Shown piece after piece: positions 1 to 6,630 of a stretch of DNA of 44,609 nt. Positions within the stretch are counted from its first letter, which is position 1, and the number at the start of each line of letters is the position of its first letter. The notes under the pieces are model-generated. The model did no database searches. It was not told the DNA's origin and saw nothing but the letters and a program-made list of their open reading frames with translations. The position numbers and the translations under genes were made by a program. The DNA is from Pseudomonadota bacterium (GTDB lineage Bacteria; Pseudomonadota; Gammaproteobacteria; Enterobacterales; Enterobacteriaceae): positions 1 to 44,609 of the forward strand of contig JAGTSE010000036.1 in NCBI GenBank assembly GCA_018261615.1, given 5' to 3'.

Positions 1-54
1 ACCCGAAGCCGGAAAGACACGACCGGCACTGTATGGACATTATGAGGTAGCCCG

Positions 55-321
55 ATGCACACCGCTTTTTCTTCCCCGTCTTCTGCCCCTGCCGCGCCGC
101 TAATGCCGGTTTCTGACGTTATTCAGGAGCGCTTTTTACGGCTGCCGGAAGTGATGCATCTATGCGGCCTGTCCCGCTCGACCATTTACGACCTCATCAG
201 CCGCAATGCCTTTCCACAACAGGTTTCCCTCGGCGGGAAAAATGTCGCCTGGCTGCACAGTGAAATTACTGCCTGGATGAGCGGTCGCATTGCGGCACGT
301 AACCGGGGCTGCGACGCATGA
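55..321 (+). CDS. vis: AlpA/Vis-type regulator of a P4-like satellite
   Basis: An 88-residue DNA-binding protein of the AlpA family; P4 has an 88-residue homologue, Vis, that represses late transcription and acts as an excisionase accessory factor. Residues about 27-75 carry the winged helix-turn-helix, seen as the run LRLPEVMHLCGLSRSTIYDL followed by a basic wing and a W-L-x-S-E-I-x-A-W end. The ATG lies 7 bases after a GAGG Shine-Dalgarno. It is the first gene of the module, just before the immunity leader, which matches P4-like satellites. The family is clear; its exact role here is inferred. Confidence 0.88.
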   Translation: MHTAFSSPSSAPAAPLMPVSDVIQERFLRLPEVMHLCGLSRSTIYDLISRNAFPQQVSLGGKNVAWLHSEITAWMSGRIAARNRGCDA

Positions 322-356
322 TGATGCCCGGTCTGCAAAAACAGCCTTTTTCTGGC

Positions 357-386
357 TTGCTTCCTGTCAGTGTTTCCAGGTATAGT
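357..386 (+). promoter_or_regulatory. Putative leader promoter of satellite operon, copy 1 (PLE-like)
   Basis: TTGCTT at 357-362 and TATAGT at 381-386 are separated by 18 bases. Both hexamers and the spacing recur exactly in the second leader at 7301-7330, although the spacer sequence differs. The predicted start near 393 gives an untranslated leader holding the seqA, CI RNA and seqC elements, as for P4 promoter PLE. No transcript data are available, so this is a prediction. Confidence 0.65.
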
Positions 387-417
387 TTTCCCGCTGTCGC
401 AAAATCGGCAGCCGGGA

Positions 418-441
418 TTAGCAGCCCGTGTAACTCAATGG
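418..441 (+). promoter_or_regulatory. seqA target element, leader 1
   Basis: Two blocks, TTAGCAG (418-424) and CTCAATGG (434-441), are the exact reverse complements of two blocks inside the downstream CI RNA (592-598 and 577-584). In P4, CI RNA pairs with such a leader sequence (seqA) to cause early transcription termination. The element lies immediately before an intrinsic terminator, as that mechanism would need. Confidence 0.75.
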
Positions 442-448
442 CGACACA

Positions 449-471
449 ACACGCGCCAGGCGTGTTTTTTT
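449..471 (+). terminator. Intrinsic terminator in immunity leader 1
   Basis: A 6-bp perfect stem, ACACGC with GCGTGT around a 5-base loop, is followed by six to seven T residues. It lies just after seqA, so pairing of CI RNA with seqA could favour termination here. The same structure occurs at 7393-7415 in leader 2. Confidence 0.75.
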
Positions 472-536
472 GTGTCATCGCTCAGGCACACCCATTTTGC
501 GGGCTGTGGTGCTTACACCGTGGCCCCTGTCAGATA

Positions 537-869
537 ATGGTGGTCCGGGCGGGGCAGCCTTCGGGCTGGCCGGTGTCCATTGAGGCCGGTACTGCTAACC
601 CCGTCCGGGCTACCACCCATGAGATTAGCAGCTCCGGTGGTGGCAATAACCGCTACTCAATGGAGGCTGCCATCATGGCTACTATCCTCACCCCGTCACA
701 CCCGCAGTTCGTCTTTGTGTTTGCCGCCGTCCGTCGTGCAGACCGCAAGCCCCGTATCCGTATGCTCCGCACCGTGGCCGGTGATGAACACGCCGCACGC
801 CGTTCCCTTGTTCGCGATTACGTTCTCTCCTTTGCCGCCCGTCTGCCGGTTGCGGAGGTACTTGCGTGA
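537..869 (+). CDS. ash: Ash-family ORF, in frame with and containing Icd-like
   Basis: A 110-residue reading frame starting at ATG 537, matching in feel the phage Ash family (start MVVRAGQPSGWPVS, then ANPVRATTHE). It spans the whole CI RNA segment and continues in frame through the Icd-like protein, so two products with a common C-terminus are possible. No strong Shine-Dalgarno precedes ATG 537, and the frame is open further upstream to 318. The second leader keeps a frame of exactly the same length (7478-7810). It is uncertain whether it is translated or is open because the RNA and the downstream gene are constrained. Confidence 0.45.
   Translation: MVVRAGQPSGWPVSIEAGTANPVRATTHEISSSGGGNNRYSMEAAIMATILTPSHPQFVFVFAAVRRADRKPRIRMLRTVAGDEHAARRSLVRDYVLSFAARLPVAEVLA
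540..616 (+). ncRNA. cI: P4 CI-type immunity RNA, copy 1
   Basis: A 77-base segment bounded by GTGGT and ACCAC, which pair. Inside, GGGCGGGG (547-554) pairs with CCCCGTCC (599-606) using one G-U pair. A CAGCC-TTCG-GGCTG hairpin (555-568) has a stable UUCG loop. The remainder (577-598) is seqB, with blocks CCATTGAG and CTGCTAA that are exactly complementary to seqA and seqC of the same leader. In P4 a processed RNA of about this size is the immunity factor and acts by pairing with the leader rather than through a protein repressor. Ends are estimated from the stem. Confidence 0.8.
625..663 (+). promoter_or_regulatory. seqC target element, leader 1
   Basis: TTAGCAG (625-631) and CTCAATGG (656-663) repeat the two seqA blocks and are again complementary to seqB in the CI RNA. 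The right block runs into the GGAGG Shine-Dalgarno (662-666) of the Icd-like gene, so pairing could also hide that ribosome site. P4 has an equivalent seqC downstream of its CI coding segment. Confidence 0.72.
675..869 (+). CDS. Icd-like host cell division inhibitor
   Basis: A 64-residue protein beginning MATILTPSHPQFVFVF and rich in arginine in its second half, of the group annotated as host cell division inhibitor Icd-like in P4-type prophages. GGAGG at 662-666 sits 8 bases before ATG 675, which decides the start. Its stop TGA overlaps the GTG of the next gene. A 64-residue paralogue is at 7616-7810. Role is taken from the family name; P4 Kil/Icd causes filamentation of the host. Confidence 0.7.
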   Translation: MATILTPSHPQFVFVFAAVRRADRKPRIRMLRTVAGDEHAARRSLVRDYVLSFAARLPVAEVLA

Positions 870-1099
870 AAGAAATGACCCTGACCATCACCCACACTGA
901 CCTCCGGCACCTTGAACACCTGCGTAATGTCGGCCAGTTCGTCGGAAATATGCTGATATCGCAGGATGTTTCCGGTGCATGCCAGTCACCGGAACAGCAT
1001 TTACAGCTCGCCTCCGTCATTCACCTGATGACCGCCCGGCTTGACGATGTGGTCGAACGCTGCAACCGGCGCTGGCTCACTGAGGAGGTTCACGCATGA
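866..1099 (+). CDS. Small P4-operon protein, possibly epsilon-like derepression protein
   Basis: A 77-residue protein with GTG start at 866, overlapping the previous stop by four bases (GTGA), and GGAGG 8 bases upstream. It shows the pattern L-x-H-L-E-H-L-R-N-x-G in its first third and L-x-x-V-x-E-R-C-N-R-R-W near the end, both shared with the 72-residue paralogue at 7807-8025. In P4-like islands this place is often given to the derepression protein epsilon, which lifts helper-phage immunity. I infer that from position and cannot confirm it from sequence alone. No membrane segment is visible. Confidence 0.6.
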   Translation: MKEMTLTITHTDLRHLEHLRNVGQFVGNMLISQDVSGACQSPEQHLQLASVIHLMTARLDDVVERCNRRWLTEEVHA

Positions 1100-1416
1100 A
1101 GCAGCCATTACCGCCCGTATTACGCGCCGCACTCTATCGCCGTGCGGTCGCCTGTGCCTGGCTGACCCTGTGCGCACATCAGCACCGTTATCCATACCTC
1201 ACCCTTGATGCGCTGGAATCCGCTATCGCTGACGAGCTGGAGGGATTCTATCTGCGCCAGCACGGAGAGAACAAAGGCCGTCAGATTGCCTGTGCGCTGC
1301 TGGAAGACCTGATGGAAGCCGGGCCGCTTAAGGCCGCCCCGTCACTGTCCTTTCTGGGGCTCGCCGTCATGGACGAACTTTGCGCCCGCCATATCAAAAA
1401 GCCTGTGCTGCACTGA
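1096..1416 (+). CDS. DUF5375-type satellite protein (P4 orf106-like)
   Basis: A 106-residue protein translated from an ATGA overlap with the previous gene and preceded by GGAGG. It begins MKQPLPPVLRAALYRRAVAC and ends near MDELCARHIKKPVLH, which I recognise as the family annotated DUF5375. P4 has a 106-codon frame in the same place before alpha. It is probably cytosolic and has no known function. The tight overlaps show it belongs to the alpha operon. Confidence 0.75.
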   Translation: MKQPLPPVLRAALYRRAVACAWLTLCAHQHRYPYLTLDALESAIADELEGFYLRQHGENKGRQIACALLEDLMEAGPLKAAPSLSFLGLAVMDELCARHIKKPVLH

Positions 1417-1430
1417 GGGAGAAAAAACCA

Positions 1431-3482
1431 ATGAAAATGAACGTAACGGAAACCGTGAAACAGGCGTGCGGCCACTGGCCGCGCATTCTCCCGGCGCTGG
1501 CCAGTCTGCTGGCGAAAAGCCGTTCAGCCACCGGTAACGCCTACCTGACCCGCAAGGGCTTCCCCGGCTTCGAATGCCTGATGCTCACCACCACGCACAA
1601 AACCGGCGGCGTGACGTACCGCACCGGGGATGTGGTTATCCCGCTGTATGACGACACCGGCGCGCTGGTTAACGTCCAGCTCATTAACGCAGACGGCGAC
1701 AAGCGCCCCCTGAAAGGCGGCCAGGTGAAAGGTGCAAATCACACTTTCAACGGGAAAAAGGAAGCCGGAAAACGTCTGTGGATAGCAGAAGGTTACGCCA
1801 CGGCGCTGACCGTTCATCACCTTACCGGTGAAACCGTGATGGTGTCACTCTCGTCCGTGAACCTTCTTTCTCTGGCGAGCCTTGCCCGCAACCGGCATCC
1901 GGGTGGTCAGATTATCCTCGCTGCTGACCGTGACCTGAACGGCGACGGCCAGACAAAAGCCGCTGCTGCCGCAAAGGCCTGCGCCGGTGTGGTTGCCCTG
2001 CCGCCGGTGTTCGGTGACTGGAATGATGCATTTATGCAGCAGGGGGAGGAGGCCACGCGCCGGGCGATTTCCGATGCCATTAAGCCACCGGTCGCGAGCC
2101 CGTTCGATACCATGAGCGAGGCGGAATTTACCGCCATGAGCACCAGTGAGAAAGCGATGCGGGTGCATGAGCACTACGGCGAGGCGCTGGCCGTGGATGC
2201 AAACGGTCAGCTCCTTTCCCGCTACGAAAACGGCATCTGGAAAGTGATACCGCCCTCAGACTTTGCCCGTGACGTGGCCGGGTTGTTCCAGCGCCTGCGC
2301 GCGCCGTTCTCGTCGGGACGCATCGCCTCGGTGGTGGAGACGCTGAAACTGATTATTCCGCAGCAGGAGGCACCGGCGCGCCGTCTGATTGGTTTTCGTA
2401 ACGGCGTGCTCGACACGAAAAGCGGGATATTCAGCCCGCACCACAAATCCCACTGGCTGCGCACCCTGTGTGAGGTGGATTTCACCCCGCCGGTGGCGGG
2501 CGAAACACTCGAAACCCATGCCCCGCATTTCTGGCAATGGCTCGACCGCGCCGCCGGTGGCCGGGCTGACAAGCGTGATGTGATTCTGGCTGCGCTGTTT
2601 ATGGTGCTGGCGAACCGCTATGACTGGCAGCTCTTTCTTGAGGTGACGGGGCCAGGCGGAAGCGGGAAAAGTATTCTGGCCGAAATCGCGACCCTGCTGG
2701 CGGGGGAAGATAACGCCACCTCCGCGACCATCGAGACGCTGGAATCGCCCCGCGAGCGCGCCGCCCTGATTGGCTTCTCGCTGATTCGTCTGCCAGACCA
2801 GGAGAAATGGAGCGGGGACGGTGCCGGGCTCAAGGCCATCACCGGCGGCGATGCGGTGTCGGTTGACCCGAAATACCGGGATGCGTATTCAACACACATT
2901 CCGGCGGTGATACTGGCCGTGAATAATAACCCGATGCGCTTTACCGACCGTAGCGGCGGTGTCTCCCGTCGCCGGGTGATTATTCACTTCCCGGAACAGA
3001 TTGCCCCGGAAGAACGCGACCCACAGCTCAAGGATAAAATCGCCCGCGAGCTGGCCGTCATTGTGCGCCAGCTTATGCAGCGTTTCAGCGACCCGATGAC
3101 CGCCCGTGCACTGCTCCAGTCACAACAGAACTCCGGCGAGGCACTGAGCATCAAGCGCGACGCCGACCCGGCTTTTGATTTTTGCGGTTATTTGCAGGAA
3201 CGCCCGGCCCCGGACGGCATGTATATGGGTAACGCCAACATCATTCCACGCCAGCCGAGGCTTTACCTGTATCACGCCTATCTGGTGTATATGGAGGCGC
3301 ACGGCTACAAGAATACCCTGAGTCTGACGATGTTCGGGAAGGGCTTGCCGACCATGCTGAAAGAGTACGGCCTGAACTATGACAAACGACGAACCAGTCA
3401 GGGCATGCAGACTAACCTGACGCTGAAAGAAGAAAGCAACGGCGACTGGTTGCCGAAGTGCGATGAGCCCGCAGTAAAATAA
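1431..3482 (+). CDS. P4 alpha-type primase/helicase lacking the zinc ribbon
   Basis: A 683-residue replication protein. ATG 1431 has GAGGGAG upstream and gives the P4-like start MKMNVTETVKQACGHWPRIL. A Toprim-like primase core follows (W-I-A-E-G-Y-A-T-A near residue 118, A-A-D-R-D near 163), then the superfamily-3 helicase with Walker A GPGGSGKS near residue 407, and a C-terminal winged-helix DNA-binding region. In P4 the protein is about 777 residues; it primes, unwinds and recognises the origin iterons. Here the N-terminus jumps from the first 25 residues straight to the segment before ATGNAYLTRKGFPG, so the cysteine-rich zinc ribbon expected in between is absent. Helicase and origin binding may be intact while priming may be weakened. 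Confidence 0.9.
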   Translation: MKMNVTETVKQACGHWPRILPALASLLAKSRSATGNAYLTRKGFPGFECLMLTTTHKTGGVTYRTGDVVIPLYDDTGALVNVQLINADGDKRPLKGGQVKGANHTFNGKKEAGKRLWIAEGYATALTVHHLTGETVMVSLSSVNLLSLASLARNRHPGGQIILAADRDLNGDGQTKAAAAAKACAGVVALPPVFGDWNDAFMQQGEEATRRAISDAIKPPVASPFDTMSEAEFTAMSTSEKAMRVHEHYGEALAVDANGQLLSRYENGIWKVIPPSDFARDVAGLFQRLRAPFSSGRIASVVETLKLIIPQQEAPARRLIGFRNGVLDTKSGIFSPHHKSHWLRTLCEVDFTPPVAGETLETHAPHFWQWLDRAAGGRADKRDVILAALFMVLANRYDWQLFLEVTGPGGSGKSILAEIATLLAGEDNATSATIETLESPRERAALIGFSLIRLPDQEKWSGDGAGLKAITGGDAVSVDPKYRDAYSTHIPAVILAVNNNPMRFTDRSGGVSRRRVIIHFPEQIAPEERDPQLKDKIARELAVIVRQLMQRFSDPMTARALLQSQQNSGEALSIKRDADPAFDFCGYLQERPAPDGMYMGNANIIPRQPRLYLYHAYLVYMEAHGYKNTLSLTMFGKGLPTMLKEYGLNYDKRRTSQGMQTNLTLKEESNGDWLPKCDEPAVK

Positions 3483-3490
3483 CCTACCTC

Positions 3491-3517
3491 AGACCGGCTA
3501 TTGCCGGTCTTTTTTTT
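3491..3517 (+). terminator. Terminator after alpha
   Basis: AGACCGGC pairs perfectly with GCCGGTCT around TATT and is followed by eight T residues, only eight bases past the alpha stop codon. It should end the satellite replication operon. Confidence 0.9.
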
Positions 3518-3532
3518 GCCCTGGCCTGCCAA

Positions 3533-3655
3533 AAGTGAAGAGTTAACTGTTCACTCTTCACTAACCGTTCACTCATCATCGTATTGAAAGTGAAGAACAA
3601 AATTAATCAGTGAACACTGTGACCACTAAACGTAAAAAAGATCTTTTATGGATAA
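3533..3655 (+). repeat. crr-like replication repeat, first half
   Basis: About 120 bases downstream of alpha, packed with iteron-like words in both orientations: AGTGAAGAGT, CTGTTCACTCTTCACT, CGTTCACTC, AAGTGAAGAA and CAGTGAACACTG. P4 alpha protein binds GGTGAACAG(A/T), and P4 has its crr next to alpha, made of two 120-bp direct repeats. This segment aligns with 4956-5073 over its whole length (shared GTGAAGAGT, TTCACTCTTCACT, AAAATT, AGTGAACA, TTAAACG-like blocks and a final A-run). The identification as crr is inferred from position, motif and the second copy. Confidence 0.7.
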
Positions 3656-3711
3656 TGTGCTAGATATTTGTGCAACGCTTCTCAATTCACAATAAAAGGA
3701 CTAATGAGAAT

Positions 3712-4434
3712 ATGGATACGACGTTACTTAACGTGTTGGATACCAGCGGACGCGACAAATTTGAAAGTGCGGTAAACGCCTTACAGGGCGATGTTTCCGC
3801 TGTAGCGGCAAGATTAACTATCGATCCCCGCTTACGCCTTGAATACTCAAGGCGCATCAAAGAAATGTCCGCAGACTTACGGGCAAAAGCGACTGCTGGT
3901 GTGATTTCATGGGAAAAAGCTGCACGAGAAGCTCAGGAAACCCGAAATTTGATAATGGAAATGGTGAGAGCGCGCAGTACACCGCTTGGCCGCGCAATGG
4001 CCGAACAACTGAAATCAGAGGGGAAAACGCTCAACGAGTTAGTAGCTAAAAAAGCTAAATCCCTGTTTGGCCCCCAGGCAAATTTTAATAGCCTCTCTGA
4101 AGTACAAAAAAATCAAATATACGCCGGTATAGTTGAATCCGCGGGCAAGTCCAATCCGCAAGTAAACATGAAAATGATGCAGCTCTCCCGTTTAGGAAAA
4201 GGGCTCGTCGTTCTCTCGATTGCAATTTCTGTTTATGAAATTTATACCGCTGACGATAAGGTCTCAGAATCGGGGCGGCAAATAGCGATAAACAGCGCAG
4301 GTATTGCCGGTGCTGCCGCAGGCGGCGCGATGGCGGGATTGATGTGTGGGCCAGGTGCACCTGTTTGCGTACTTATTGGCGGCTTTGTCGGCGGTGCTCT
4401 TGCCGCATGGGAAATGGGGCGTTTGTGGAATTGA
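3712..4434 (+). CDS. Unrecognised glycine-zipper membrane protein, possible pore-forming toxin
   Basis: A 240-residue protein from ATG 3712. Residues 1-160 are charged and mostly helical in character, without a signal peptide. Three hydrophobic segments follow: about 162-179 (GKGLVVLSIAISVYEIYTA), 191-211 (alternating G/A, a glycine zipper) and 217-233 (CVLIGGFVGGALAA), with two cysteines, 212 and 219, around GPGAPV in the turn. Such C-terminal glycine-zipper hairpins resemble those of pore-forming antibacterial effectors, which I infer only from composition. The next gene begins two bases after the stop. AT content is higher than in the P4 genes before it, suggesting separate acquisition. 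A defence or moron protein is an alternative. Confidence 0.5.
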   Translation: MDTTLLNVLDTSGRDKFESAVNALQGDVSAVAARLTIDPRLRLEYSRRIKEMSADLRAKATAGVISWEKAAREAQETRNLIMEMVRARSTPLGRAMAEQLKSEGKTLNELVAKKAKSLFGPQANFNSLSEVQKNQIYAGIVESAGKSNPQVNMKMMQLSRLGKGLVVLSIAISVYEIYTADDKVSESGRQIAINSAGIAGAAAGGAMAGLMCGPGAPVCVLIGGFVGGALAAWEMGRLWN

Positions 4435-4436
4435 TT

Positions 4437-4904
4437 ATGCAACAGGTTAATTCAATATCGCTGGTGAAGGTTCACGAAGCGACTGATTTATCTCAGGCTC
4501 AGTCTGACGTTGTGCTCAGTGGCAATAACACAGGCATTATTGTACCAGGGCAAATACTGGAAGCGGCAGTTCAGGTAAATGACCAGCGTTATATCCTTTT
4601 TCTGACGGATGACGTTATTTTCGAGGAATCACTGACAATTGCCCTTATCGATGTTAACGATGGAGTTAAAGAGATCGTTCGTTTGGGTAATGAGTACGCG
4701 ACAGGAAGTTTTGAGGGATTATCCGTTACAGCGGATAGCATCAATTTCAGATTCATTGGTGATTCTCTCTGGACAATCAAAACCGTCGACTCACCACGCT
4801 TGAGGCTTCCTTTTGGTTCAGATCCGCAGGGTGTGAAACGAGAAGCTGGACTGAAAAAATACATGACAATTTCGGCCACTCCTGCACCTGAGAAAATTCG
4901 CTAA
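4437..4904 (+). CDS. Unrecognised partner protein, possible immunity or accessory factor
   Basis: A 155-residue protein; the ATG at 4437 follows the previous stop by two bases, so translation is probably coupled. It has no signal peptide and no membrane segment, and looks beta-rich and acidic (runs such as RYILFLTDDVIFEESLTIA and SLWTIKTVDSPRLRLPFG). I do not recognise the family. The tight pairing with a membrane-active-looking protein suggests an antidote or a second component. A soluble immunity protein would be unusual for a pore-former, so that reading is weak. Confidence 0.5.
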   Translation: MQQVNSISLVKVHEATDLSQAQSDVVLSGNNTGIIVPGQILEAAVQVNDQRYILFLTDDVIFEESLTIALIDVNDGVKEIVRLGNEYATGSFEGLSVTADSINFRFIGDSLWTIKTVDSPRLRLPFGSDPQGVKREAGLKKYMTISATPAPEKIR

Positions 4905-4955
4905 CGTTATTTTCATCAAAGTGCTGAGCTTTCTAAAGGCACAGGCATTGATCCA

Positions 4956-5073
4956 ATGTGAAGAGTCTACTATTCACTCTTCACTTACTCATAACCACTT
5001 ATCTCATTGATAAATAAATAATAAAATTTATAGTGAACAGTGTGCATAGTTAAACGAAAAAAAAGAATTTTTC
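4956..5073 (+). repeat. crr-like replication repeat, second half
   Basis: A diverged direct copy of 3533-3655: TGTGAAGAGT, TATTCACTCTTCACT, then an AT-rich stretch, AAAATTTATAGTGAACAGTG, TTAAACG and an A-run ending in TTTTT. AGTGAACAGT differs by one base from the alpha-binding decamer known in P4. In P4 the two crr copies are about 60 bp apart; here 1.3 kb with two genes lies between. The remaining bases to the next gene at 5224 hold nothing I can identify. Confidence 0.65.
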
Positions 5074-5223
5074 CCCTACCTGCTGCGTGACTGGCAACAT
5101 CCTGTAATGGTCAAAAAGTGGCAAATACATCATGTGACATTCCATAATTGGTACACGTTTAGGTACACCGCTTAAAGTTGAATTAGATAAAACCTTTTAA
5201 ATTTATAATGTTATTGAACTTAT

Positions 5224-5445
5224 TCAGACTCCGCCAGCTTCACTATGTCCGCCAGCCCAGGCAATCAGAAAAGCAAGAACGAGAAAACCAACAAACCCGA
5301 CCATCTTCATCCAGCCATCCAGCACAAACAAACTCCCAAAGGCCGCGATAGAACAAGTACAGGTGGATAGAGCCTCTACCATATTTGCCGAGTGAAACCC
5401 GATGACCTTACAAAGGTTAGTGAGCGAGGATTTTGCAGATTTCAT
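5224..5445 (-). CDS. Small membrane protein, unknown
   Basis: A 73-residue frame on the minus strand with AAGGG about 8 bases before its ATG. Residues about 25-65 form one or two hydrophobic segments (SIAAFGSLFVLDGW, MVGFVGFLVLAFLIAWAGG). No family recognised. It could be a phage-type small membrane protein such as a holin-like or superinfection protein, but nothing proves this. It lies alone on this strand inside the island. Confidence 0.4.
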   Translation of the reverse strand: MKSAKSSLTNLCKVIGFHSANMVEALSTCTCSIAAFGSLFVLDGWMKMVGFVGFLVLAFLIAWAGGHSEAGGV

Positions 5446-5495
5446 TTTGTATCCCTTTACACTGCATCGGGTGGCTGTGAATATACATAAGGTAA

Positions 5496-5648
5496 GGCTC
5501 TAACGGCGCTGTTTCACAGCGTACAGACGTGCGGATCGACAATATTGAGATCCAGACGCAGGCCACCGATGCTAAAGGCATTGCACAAGAGATCCCCGGC
5601 AGTCTGAAAGATACTACGTGGCATTTTGACGATGGACTGAGAGCGTAG
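5496..5648 (+). pseudogene. Fragment of a phage tail-type protein, C-terminal end
   Basis: An open frame of 50 codons with no start codon or ribosome site, preceded by an in-frame stop. It reads V-R-I-D-N-I-E-I-Q-T-Q-A-T-D-A-K-G-I-A and ends in D-D-G-L-R-A. The pattern of hydrophobic strand, T-Q-A-T-D-A-x-G-I-A, then a short tail resembles the ends of phage tape-measure proteins. I read it as the last part of a tail gene left by recombination. The exact parent gene is not certain. Confidence 0.45.
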
Positions 5649-5660
5649 AGCGTATACTCC

Positions 5661-5697
5661 CCCCTGCCCGGAATCTGCAAAAATTTACGGGCAGGGG
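5661..5697 (+). terminator. Strong hairpin before the DUF3289 gene
   Basis: CCCCTGCCCG pairs perfectly with CGGGCAGGGG around a 17-base AT-rich loop. It sits 13 bases past the tail-fragment stop, so it may be that gene's surviving terminator, though no clear T-run follows. From 5698 to the DUF3289 start I see only ordinary upstream sequence. Confidence 0.5.
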
Positions 5698-5784
5698 CTG
5701 CACGGCATTTACACTCTGGCCTTTCACCGCGTATTATTCATACTAAAAGAGCGCAATGGACTATTACACAAGGAATGTATCCCC

Positions 5785-6630
5785 ATGGCCGCACTACAGT
5801 TTCCCTGCACGATATTTAAAACCCAAAAATGGATGAACGACTACAGCGCCAGTGATATGCGCTGCGGCGATTTAACTGAAGCTCAGTTAAAATCCCATTA
5901 CAGGCTGGACTATATCTCTGATCGGGTTGATCCTTACACCCTGACCCGGCGCTCTTTAATGGATCGTCCTCAGTCCATGTTCTGCTGTAATCTGCGCGGC
6001 CAGGGTGAAAAAATTACCCGCCAGCAGTGTGCCGCAATACTGTTTGATGAATTCCGCTCGTTATCCCGTAAATTTTCCTGGTATGGTCCGTACAGACATC
6101 TGATTGGCCGGATGATCACCCATATGCAGAACGGCAATGAAAGAGATTTCCATGACTGGTCACTGGACCGGGCATTGAAAGAGCATATTATTCGAGACAA
6201 AACAAAAAATAGTACGTATTTATTATTGAAAGAAGCCTTGAGCATAAATATCGATTGGGAGAATAAATGTTATCCACGAAAAGAATTAGGTAAACTGAGA
6301 GATGCAGTGCTAAGTGGTAAATTACCAAAGTTTGACAGATTTCAGGATAATTATAATGGTATGGGTATCACTGTTCATGATACCTGGGCAACGCATATCA
6401 CCATTAAATCACTACATATTGAAAATGACCGTTACCGAGCAGTGGTGCACTATAAGGTACAGGATCACTTTGGTCTGGATAGTGATGATATTCTGAACAC
6501 AAAATTCAGCCAGTTCCATTTCTTCCGTATCTGGTTTGTGCTCCAGCGATACAATCAGTTTGGCTTTAAGCCATACATGACGAATATGGAAGCCACTGTG
6601 GATATTACTGGTGGGCGCAATGAAATTTAA
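5785..6630 (+). CDS. DUF3289 family protein
   Basis: A 281-residue protein recognised by its C-terminal signature: a stretch from HDTWATHITIKSLHI, through HYKVQDHFGLDSDDI, to FFRIWFVLQRYNQFGFKP and MTNMEATV. The N-terminus has an M-x-x-G-D-L-T box near residues 26-31 and no signal peptide. The family is confined to enterobacteria and is commonly found beside VgrG/PAAR or other antagonism loci and followed by DUF943. Activity is unknown; a toxin-like role is only suggested by that company. It overlaps the next gene by 11 bases and is AT-richer than the P4 genes. Confidence 0.85.
   Translation: MAALQFPCTIFKTQKWMNDYSASDMRCGDLTEAQLKSHYRLDYISDRVDPYTLTRRSLMDRPQSMFCCNLRGQGEKITRQQCAAILFDEFRSLSRKFSWYGPYRHLIGRMITHMQNGNERDFHDWSLDRALKEHIIRDKTKNSTYLLLKEALSINIDWENKCYPRKELGKLRDAVLSGKLPKFDRFQDNYNGMGITVHDTWATHITIKSLHIENDRYRAVVHYKVQDHFGLDSDDILNTKFSQFHFFRIWFVLQRYNQFGFKPYMTNMEATVDITGGRNEI

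Noticed and set aside
1..54. Attachment site or tRNA end at the left of the island
   Set aside because: No tRNA-like sequence or repeat of it elsewhere in the window was found; the island boundary on the left is outside the window.
318..536. Upstream extension of the Ash frame to ATG 318 (183 residues in all)
   Set aside because: The start lies upstream of the leader promoter and there is no ribosome site; the segment overlaps the seqA and terminator elements. Treated as fortuitous opening.
3533..3655. CRISPR-like or simple repeat array from the repeated TTCACT words
   Set aside because: The spacing is irregular, the words occur in both orientations and there are no unique equal-length spacers. 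Position after alpha fits replication iterons better.
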